11,294 nucleotides of DNA from an uncultured Candidatus Melainabacteria bacterium (GTDB taxonomy: Bacteria; Cyanobacteriota; Vampirovibrionia; Gastranaerophilales; Gastranaerophilaceae). The DNA is taken from contig CAMHMW010000047.1 in assembly GCA_946186335.1 (NCBI GenBank), positions 1 to 11,294 of the forward strand, in the 5' to 3' direction. Below are positions 6,606 to 11,294 of the stretch, piece after piece. The position numbers were made by a program, and so were the translations under genes. Position 1 is the first letter of the stretch, and each line of letters begins with the position of its first letter. A model generated the notes under the pieces. It was given only the letters and a program-made list of their open reading frames with translations. It ran no database searches and was not told the origin of the DNA.

Positions 6606-6632
6606 ATTATAACACAAAATTTTTATTGTAAA
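6606..6632 (-). promoter_or_regulatory. Promoter for tRNA-Gly and downstream gene
   Basis: On the minus strand TTTACA (6632-6627), a 15-base spacer and a perfect TATAAT (6611-6606) preceded by TGT form a good extended -10 promoter. It starts transcription near 6600, about 14 bases before the mature tRNA. It is divergent from the plus-strand promoter at 6650-6678. Confidence 0.7.
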
Positions 6633-6649
6633 AATAAAATCATAATTTC

Positions 6650-6678
6650 TTGACTTAAATATTTGGTTAAACTACTAT
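6650..6678 (+). promoter_or_regulatory. Near-consensus promoter of the structured leader/operon
   Basis: TTGACT (6650-6655), a 17-base spacer and TACTAT (6673-6678) match the sigma-70 consensus well. The predicted start is about 6685, which is the first base of a segment (AAGAGGA, 6685-6691) that can pair with the far end of the leader. The promoter and the RNA structure thus share one boundary, supporting both predictions. Confidence 0.78.
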
Positions 6679-6684
6679 CAAAAC

Positions 6685-6915
6685 AAGAGGAAATGGAGTG
6701 AATATCTCCAGCTGATACCGCAGCCGTAATAGCCGGAATGCTCAGAGAATATTCCCTCGCCTTGGTGGTAGAGGGTTGAATTTCAAAACGAGAAACGAGT
6801 TTTAGAAATTCGGGTGAGGGTCAAACCTTTCCCAAGTTGTTACCGGTACATGTAACACTCTATGAAAGATAAATTCTTTTGGGCTGTCCTCTTATTATGA
6901 AAAAGAGGATTTTTT
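6685..6915 (+). ncRNA. Long structured 5' leader, candidate RNA switch of unknown class
   Basis: About 230 bases between a strong promoter and a gene. Direct pairings visible are as follows. The 5' end AAGAGGA (6685-6691) pairs with TCCTCTT (6887-6893). Hairpins: TGGAG/CTCCA (6694-6698, 6706-6710), GCTG/CAGC (6711-6714, 6721-6724), GGAAT/ATTCC (6735-6739, 6751-6755). An 8-bp helix pairs CCCTCGCC (6754-6761) with GGTGAGGG (6813-6820). Inside it is a 12-bp hairpin, GAATTTCAAAAC/GTTTT-A-GAAATTC (6778-6811), with a single bulge. A possible pseudoknot joins CTTGG (6761-6765) to CCAAG (6832-6836). A last hairpin is TGTTAC/GTAACA (6838-6843, 6852-6857). Some of these helices share bases and would be alternatives. 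I compared it mentally with cobalamin, TPP, SAM, FMN, lysine, glycine, Mg, Mn, c-di-GMP, c-di-AMP, ZTP and T-box leaders and found no match. It could also be a stand-alone small RNA ending at the terminator. Confidence 0.65.
6886..6915 (+). terminator. Terminator-like hairpin that also hides the next gene's RBS
   Basis: TCCTCTT (6887-6893) pairs with AAGAGGA (6903-6909) across a nine-base loop, and a run of six T (6910-6915) follows. The right arm contains AGAGGA (6904-6909), the only Shine-Dalgarno candidate for ATG 6917. The hairpin could therefore stop transcription or block translation. Its left arm can alternatively pair with the transcript's 5' end (6685-6691), releasing the RBS. Confidence 0.72.
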
Positions 6916-6916
6916 A

Positions 6917-7621
6917 ATGTCAATCGGAACTCCGAACATACACACTCATGCAAAAGTAGGAACCTGTCCTCACGGCTTACCGCCGGGAGCATGTCCGATT
7001 TGCAGCGGTATGGCGGGCGGAAATTCCACAACTAAACGGGATACCCCGAGAAATGTCGGTGAAATGACCTACAACCAGTGTGCCGCAATAGGTGCAATGT
7101 TAAAAGCACAGAAACACGCAAGACAACAGGCACAAGCCGCTGAACAGTCAAGAATGGAGGCTTTGGCAGAATTTCAGAAAAATATTGCAAACACTCATCA
7201 ACGACTTGTTCTGTTTACCGAAATGATTTCAAACACTATGCCTCCGATTATTGCAAAACCGATTAACTTCGTGTTAAATACAATAGTGGGGAATGTGCTG
7301 AAATTTGTTCACAATATTCCGACTTTTTTAACAAACATCTCTCAAACAATTTCTCAAAAACTTGCCGATATTTCAGACAAACTTGCTGCTGTATATGGCG
7401 AATTTAAAGCGGCTGTCGGAGAAAAAATTTCAAAATTTTTATCAGATTTAAAAAAGAAATTAAAATCACTTTTCTTTATCTCGGAAACCTATGAAACAGA
7501 CGAAGAAGAAAAGAAAATTGAGGAAGATAAAAGACAGTTTGAAATAAAAACTTTTATCCATAACCTATACCAAAAATTAAAACATCAGGACGAAAAGGAA
7601 GCAGAAAAAGATGCACATTAA
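6917..7621 (+). CDS. Cys/His-motif helical protein of unknown function
   Basis: A 234-residue protein of unknown function. Near the N-terminus is a compact C17-P-H19-...-C26-x-x-C29 motif (CPHGLPPGACPIC), which looks like a small metal-binding (probably Zn) knuckle; I recall similar N-termini in gut Gastranaerophilales proteins. Residues about 60-98 are a charged coiled-coil-like helix rich in Ala, Gln, Arg and Lys. Residues about 100-150 hold amphipathic to hydrophobic helices (PPIIAKPINFVLNTIVGNVL) that may touch a membrane. The C-terminus (about 185-234) is very acidic and basic. The only RBS candidate, AGAGGA (6904-6909), lies inside a hairpin, so translation is probably RNA-controlled. 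The last codons overlap the next gene by 11 bases, so the two proteins are likely made together. Confidence 0.8.
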   Translation: MSIGTPNIHTHAKVGTCPHGLPPGACPICSGMAGGNSTTKRDTPRNVGEMTYNQCAAIGAMLKAQKHARQQAQAAEQSRMEALAEFQKNIANTHQRLVLFTEMISNTMPPIIAKPINFVLNTIVGNVLKFVHNIPTFLTNISQTISQKLADISDKLAAVYGEFKAAVGEKISKFLSDLKKKLKSLFFISETYETDEEEKKIEEDKRQFEIKTFIHNLYQKLKHQDEKEAEKDAH

Positions 7622-9107
7622 TCCGTTAAACGATACGGAAAACATAAGACAACAAAGAAACCGAACAGAATCTCAAAAAAGGAATACCCTTTCAACAAAA
7701 GAAGGGGTACTTGTTAACAACCTCATAAAAGATGACACTAACTTAAACACCACAAAAGATACCTATATGATTTCGGATTCTGTTAATATGCCGTCTGAAT
7801 TATACAAAAACCGGACTCCTGTTGATAAAAAACTTCTTCCCCTGAGTGCTATTGCACTTGGTGTAATGTCATCCGTTACGGCTATGACATGGTTTGTAAA
7901 ACGCAGCGCAAAAATTGCAAAAGATTTGGTTCCCGAAAAATGGCTACCCACACTCACCCGTAATGTAAACCTGAGCGAAGAAACCTCTCAGGTTGTTTAT
8001 CAGATGATTCAAAGTCCGAACAGAAAAACATTTATCGCCGGAACGGGAGTTCTTGCGCTGTCTGCTATGGCATTTATGGGAAAAACATTTTTTGACGGTT
8101 ATAAAGACATCTGGGTAAAACGAAAAGAAGCAAATATTCAGAAAAATCTTCAGGAAAATCTTATCTCCGTTGAAACAAAAGCATTTGCAGGGAAAATGCA
8201 GATTATAAGGAGTATGCTTTCGAAATATTCTGCCGATTTTGAAAAATATTTGACAGACGATAACGAACAAATCCTCCAAAATTTTGAAAAGAAATTCCGT
8301 TCCGATTTGGCATTTACATCAGACAAAAAACACAACGAAAAAACTCAATCCGATATGGGAAATATTATTCTCGGTTCTTTGACAACACTTGGTATTGTCG
8401 GTTTGGGGTATTTATCTTTCAGAAATTTATCAAAGAGCAAAATTCACCTCAAAGATAGTTTGGACAAAGCCAAAGGAACAATAGAAGAACTTGTAAATAC
8501 CTCAAAAGAAGAAACAAAAAAAATTGATAAGAATAACCTTGAACACATGTTTATGTCCATAGAGGGTTCCGAAAATCTCGAAGAATTTGTCACCGAACAG
8601 ATAAATAAACTCAAGTGGACAAATGCGGAAGAAAAAGCGGAATTTCTGAAAAAAATTATGACAAAATTCAAAACCTCAACCACAAAAGTTAACCCGAATA
8701 TCGGGGGGGACGGAACTCCGAAACCCGCATTCAATTCTTTTGTCAACGATTACAAGGCATTTTTCTATAACTGGCTTATAGATACAAGCAACCCGCAATT
8801 TAAACAATTATTCTTCGGAATAACGGGAGTTACCGCTCTGAGTTACGGCGGTAAACTTGTCGGGGATGCGATAAAAGAAGTTCAGGTTAAAAAGATTAAC
8901 GCAGAAACAGAACTTGACCTTCAAAAACGACTTGTATCAACTGAATTGAGAAATTTTAAAGCCAAAAAAGATGCTGCAATACGTCCGCTTGTAAATGAAT
9001 TTTATAAACAGGTCGATAGCGGAAAACGTTCAAAGCAGGAACTTAAAACATTAGCGGAAAACGTACTTTTTGAAATTAAAAACGGACCTCCGTATGTATA
9101 TAGTTAA
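7611..9107 (+). CDS. Four-helix membrane protein with internal duplication, function unknown
   Basis: A 498-residue protein that I do not recognise. It begins with a hydrophilic, Asn/Thr-rich stretch (1-72) without a signal peptide. Hydrophobic segments lie at about 75-97, 139-160, 249-270 and 399-419, so it is probably an inner-membrane protein. Two regions look like copies of one module, about 128-205 and 385-463. Each has a SPNR/TSNP-like lead-in, a Gly/Ala-rich membrane helix ending in GK, then a charged helix with VKxxxA...LQ.xLxSxE....A and a terminal IR (R200 and R458). The long stretches between are charged helices, possibly coiled coils. ATG 7611 is inside the end of the preceding gene, with AAGGA (7596-7600) upstream, indicating translational coupling. 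The next gene begins ten bases after its stop, so the three form one operon. Confidence 0.78.
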   Translation: MHINPLNDTENIRQQRNRTESQKRNTLSTKEGVLVNNLIKDDTNLNTTKDTYMISDSVNMPSELYKNRTPVDKKLLPLSAIALGVMSSVTAMTWFVKRSAKIAKDLVPEKWLPTLTRNVNLSEETSQVVYQMIQSPNRKTFIAGTGVLALSAMAFMGKTFFDGYKDIWVKRKEANIQKNLQENLISVETKAFAGKMQIIRSMLSKYSADFEKYLTDDNEQILQNFEKKFRSDLAFTSDKKHNEKTQSDMGNIILGSLTTLGIVGLGYLSFRNLSKSKIHLKDSLDKAKGTIEELVNTSKEETKKIDKNNLEHMFMSIEGSENLEEFVTEQINKLKWTNAEEKAEFLKKIMTKFKTSTTKVNPNIGGDGTPKPAFNSFVNDYKAFFYNWLIDTSNPQFKQLFFGITGVTALSYGGKLVGDAIKEVQVKKINAETELDLQKRLVSTELRNFKAKKDAAIRPLVNEFYKQVDSGKRSKQELKTLAENVLFEIKNGPPYVYS

Positions 9108-9117
9108 GGATTAAATT

Positions 9118-9600
9118 ATGATAAAATTTCCGCCCGTTATGTATAATTATCAGCAGCAGCCGTATTATGCCTGCACAAGTTGTCAACTGCCGACCGCTCA
9201 GAGAAATTATTGTAGTTTTGATAAAAATGAAGTTGATTATTTTGTAAAACAAAAAGAAAATGCTCTGCCTGTTTTGACGGACATTCTGGAACATTCAAAT
9301 AATGAGGCACAGATAACGGAAGTTTTGTATATTTTAAACAGAATGTCTGATGAGGGAACAAAAGGAATTGATAATATGTACCCCGTTTTGGCAAAATTCA
9401 ACAATACAAATTCTCCAAATATTCAGACTTTTTTAGCGGGAATTTACCGCAAGACACAAGTACCTGATGCTTTCGGACCTCTTGTAAAAATGCTTGTTCA
9501 AAACTCTTTAAAACCACATAACCCGCAACAGCCGTTTGACCCAAATGAAGAAATCGGGGGAGCAATTCTGAGTTATTTATCCGACAGATTCAGAAATTAA
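9118..9600 (+). CDS. Small HEAT-like helical repeat protein
   Basis: A 160-residue protein with no name I can give. After a Tyr/Gln-rich start there is a cysteine cluster, C19-x-x-C22 and C32 (ACTSCQ...NYC). From about residue 40 onward it consists of helical pairs resembling HEAT/ARM repeats: ALPVLTDILEHSN, ITEVLYILNRMSDEG, MYPVLAKFNN, IQTFLAGIYRKT and FGPLVKMLVQNSL. Such folds usually serve as protein-binding scaffolds. AAGGAT overlaps the stop codon of the preceding gene, and ATG 9118 follows ten bases after that stop, so it is the third gene of the operon under the structured leader. The holA promoter follows at once (9602-9630), so this operon likely ends here, although no hairpin terminator is seen. 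Confidence 0.75.
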   Translation: MIKFPPVMYNYQQQPYYACTSCQLPTAQRNYCSFDKNEVDYFVKQKENALPVLTDILEHSNNEAQITEVLYILNRMSDEGTKGIDNMYPVLAKFNNTNSPNIQTFLAGIYRKTQVPDAFGPLVKMLVQNSLKPHNPQQPFDPNEEIGGAILSYLSDRFRN

Positions 9601-9601
9601 A

Positions 9602-9630
9602 TTGAGAAATAAATATATTTGGGTTAAAAT
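9602..9630 (+). promoter_or_regulatory. Promoter placing the transcript start at the holA ATG
   Basis: TTGAGA (9602-9607), a 17-base spacer and TAAAAT (9625-9630) each match the consensus in five of six positions. The usual +1, seven bases past the -10, is 9637, exactly the first base of the holA ATG. A leaderless mRNA is possible. Read-through from the upstream operon would supply a leader, but only a weak AGAG lies before the start codon. Confidence 0.55.
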
Positions 9631-9636
9631 AGAGCC

Positions 9637-10620
9637 ATGATTTATTTTTTCTACGGGGATGAAGAATTTAATATATCAAATGAAATCAAGGGTTTTCGGG
9701 ATAAACTTGATAAAAATTTTATCGAAATGAGTTATAAAACGTACAACAACCCGAAATTTCCCGACCTTATTGCTATATTAAAATCTCAGCCTATGATGTT
9801 TGGGAAAATGCTTATTGTAATAAACTGCCTGAATTACCTGAGCGGGAAAAAAGCGGATGATGACGAATTTGATAACGGATTTGATGACAAACAATTAAAA
9901 GAACTGTCCGAAACTATGGAAAGTTGTAATGAAAATCTGGATGTAATTTTTGTTGCAATGCTTCCTCCTGACAGTAAGAAAAAAATAGATAAACGCAGAA
10001 AAATATTTAAAATTCTTTCGAATTTTAACTCAAAAGAATTTTTACAAATACCGTCATACAAAACAGAGGAACTTGAAGGCTGGATAAAACAAAGAGCTAG
10101 AATAAAAGAGTTAAAATTGCCGAATGATGTTGCATCATTAATGCTTATTCAAATCGGTTCAAATTTAAGAATACTGGATTCTGAACTGGAAAAATTAAAA
10201 GTTTATGCGAAAGATAAACCCGTCACAAAAGAAATGGTAAGAGAAATTTGCACAACAGGAGAAGATTTATTTGGATTTTCAGAATATTTAATTACTGGAA
10301 AAACATCTCAGGCACTTGAAGAATACCAAAAACTTTTATCTAAAAAACATCCGCTTGAAATTCTTGCGTTTCTGCATACCCAAATAAGAAACAGTATTCA
10401 AATTAAAGCATACAGCGGGAAACATTCGCAGGATGAAATTGCAAAAATGATTAATATGCACCCCTATCGTGTAAAACTGGAACTTAAAAAACTCAAGGAT
10501 GTTCCCCTGAAAAACCTTGTAAGGTTAAAAGAAAATTTGACGGAAGCCGAATACAAAATAAAAACGGGGCGCTCGGTTCTTGATGTTGAAAGAGAGGTTG
10601 AATATGCAATATTACGATAA
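9637..10620 (+). CDS. holA: DNA polymerase III subunit delta
   Basis: HolA (delta) is the clamp-loader subunit that opens the beta sliding clamp during replication. At 327 residues it has the usual length. The N-terminal YFFYGDEEFNISNEI (3-17) matches the delta start (typically a GDE-F motif), and SQPMMFGKMLIVINC (about 50-64) matches the block containing the clamp-contacting region. The end shows the C-terminal collar helices, with AFLHTQIRNSIQIKAY (about 247-262) and LTEAEYKIKTGRSVLDVEREVEYAIL (the L..AE..IKTG pattern). There is no ATP-binding motif, as expected for delta. The acidic insert DDDEFDNGFDDKQ (about 74-86) is longer than usual. The end overlaps the next gene by 17 bases, so the two clamp-loader genes are coupled. 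It may be leaderless. Confidence 0.93.
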   Translation: MIYFFYGDEEFNISNEIKGFRDKLDKNFIEMSYKTYNNPKFPDLIAILKSQPMMFGKMLIVINCLNYLSGKKADDDEFDNGFDDKQLKELSETMESCNENLDVIFVAMLPPDSKKKIDKRRKIFKILSNFNSKEFLQIPSYKTEELEGWIKQRARIKELKLPNDVASLMLIQIGSNLRILDSELEKLKVYAKDKPVTKEMVREICTTGEDLFGFSEYLITGKTSQALEEYQKLLSKKHPLEILAFLHTQIRNSIQIKAYSGKHSQDEIAKMINMHPYRVKLELKKLKDVPLKNLVRLKENLTEAEYKIKTGRSVLDVEREVEYAILR

Positions 10621-11294
10621 TCTTTCAGTTCAAAAATGTCCGAAACTTATGGAGTATTTTAAAAAAGGTATTTTGGATGAGTCAAAGACTATTAGTCATT
10701 GTTTATTATTTTGGGGGGCGGATATAAGTTTGCAATGTTCTCTGGCACTTGAAATTGCACGGCTTTTAAACTGTACGGGGGACAAATCCGAAAATTGTGA
10801 CTGTCTTAACTGCAAATGGATAAAAGAACAAACCCACCCCGCCGTAAAAATATACACAAGGTTAGATTTCAAAGAAAATTCATCATCAGATGATGACGAA
10901 CCGCCAACAAAAGGGAAAAAGAACATTACGGTTGAACAGGCAAAAGCAATTATATCAGAACTTACCGTGACAAGTGATTATCACAGGGTTTATATATTTT
11001 GTGACAGGGATGAGGACGGGAATCTGCTTCCGCTGAACAAGTTTAATTTTCCCGAAGCCACCTCAAACGCACTTTTAAAAACGTTTGAAGAACCTCCCCA
11101 AAATACAACTTTTATATTTCTTACAAAAGACACAACAGATGTCATTTCAACTGTCGTATCCCGTTCTCAGGCATTTTTTGTCCCGTCTGTAACGGAAGAT
11201 GAAAAAGATTTTTCAACAGTTGAAAATGTTATAAAAGAATACTGGTCAATAGAACGCAACAATGTTTTGGACTTTCAAAAAAATATTACGGCAT
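10604..11294 (+). CDS. holB: DNA polymerase III subunit delta' (5' part; runs off window)
   Basis: Delta' (HolB) is the stator subunit of the clamp loader. About 230 codons are present and the gene continues past the window end, so no stop is seen. ATG 10604 follows AGAGAGG (10591-10597) with good spacing and overlaps holA. Family features are the four-cysteine zinc module C57...C65-x-C67-x-x-C70, then THPAVKIY (77-84; normally HPD-type), ITVEQAKAI (108-116), SNALLKTFEEPPQNTTFIFLT (154-174) and SRSQ (186-189; the usual SRCQ sensor segment). The Walker A loop is degenerate (GADISLQCS, 38-46, no GK), consistent with a delta' rather than an ATP-binding DnaX. An acidic Ser/Asp-rich insertion (about 91-107) precedes the ITVEQ strand. 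No other gene follows within the window. Confidence 0.92.
   Translation, partial: MQYYDNLSVQKCPKLMEYFKKGILDESKTISHCLLFWGADISLQCSLALEIARLLNCTGDKSENCDCLNCKWIKEQTHPAVKIYTRLDFKENSSSDDDEPPTKGKKNITVEQAKAIISELTVTSDYHRVYIFCDRDEDGNLLPLNKFNFPEATSNALLKTFEEPPQNTTFIFLTKDTTDVISTVVSRSQAFFVPSVTEDEKDFSTVENVIKEYWSIERNNVLDFQKNITA

Noticed and set aside
6710..6736. Resemblance of CAGCTGATACCGCAGCCG to the 16S rRNA 515 region
   Set aside because: Only a short stretch matches, the diagnostic GCGGTAATAC is absent, and no other rRNA sequence surrounds it.
6738..6779. 13-codon ORF (ATG to TGA) inside the structured leader
   Set aside because: No properly spaced SD, and the region is better explained by hairpins 6735-6755 and 6754-6820.
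6850..6855. Second ATG TAA start-stop in the 6685-6915 leader
   Set aside because: No Shine-Dalgarno sequence upstream, and it forms part of the 6838-6857 hairpin; likely chance.
6685..6915. Leader as a cobalamin, TPP, SAM, T-box or other known riboswitch
   Set aside because: None of the diagnostic conserved strings of those classes (for example GCCACTG or CTGAGA...ACCTGA) was found in the leader.

Overview
The window is an AT-rich bacterial chromosome segment. It carries housekeeping genes (ribosomal protein S15, thymidylate kinase, RNase P RNA, a glycine tRNA, and the DNA polymerase III delta and delta' subunits) interleaved with small proteins of unknown function. A HydF maturase indicates an anaerobe using [FeFe]-hydrogenase. 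The CPHGLPPGACPIC N-terminal motif, low GC, a type A RNase P RNA and the mix of uncharacterised proteins suggest an uncultured gut-type lineage such as the non-photosynthetic Cyanobacteria relatives (Gastranaerophilales/Melainabacteria). This is inference from memory of the families, not a database result.

Layout. 1-187: a short palindrome and the rpsO promoter/leader. 188-498: rpsO and its terminator. 517-1710: hydF. 1711-1856: a 69-bp imperfect palindromic repeat element that also looks like the terminator for the convergent genes. 1857-2852 (minus strand): rnpB followed closely by tmk. 2853-3101: a strong promoter and a ~170-nt leader containing a start-stop codon pair. 3102-5911 (plus strand): a small acidic protein, an AGCS-type sodium:amino-acid symporter, an ACT-domain protein, and a small helical protein. 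5917-6586 (minus strand): a uracil/hypoxanthine-type DNA glycosylase family protein downstream of tRNA-Gly(CCC). 6606-6680: divergent promoters. 6685-6915: a long, highly structured RNA leader. 6917-9600: three tightly packed genes of unknown function. 9637-11294: holA and the start of holB, overlapping.

Most interesting region. The 6650-6916 leader has a near-consensus promoter and several hairpins, including a 12-bp one. It also has a possible pseudoknot. Its extreme 5' end (6685-6691) can pair perfectly with 6887-6893. That second segment is also the left arm of a terminator-like hairpin, whose right arm contains the ribosome binding site of the next gene. This is the layout of a riboswitch or other RNA switch. 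I could not match it to any riboswitch class I know. It controls an operon of a Cys/His-motif protein, a four-helix membrane protein with an internal duplication, and a HEAT-like helical protein.

How the genes work together: amino-acid uptake (AGCS) is translationally adjacent to an ACT-domain regulator. DNA replication genes (holA, holB, tmk) lie within 9 kb but in different transcription units. The functions of the small proteins cannot be assigned from sequence alone.
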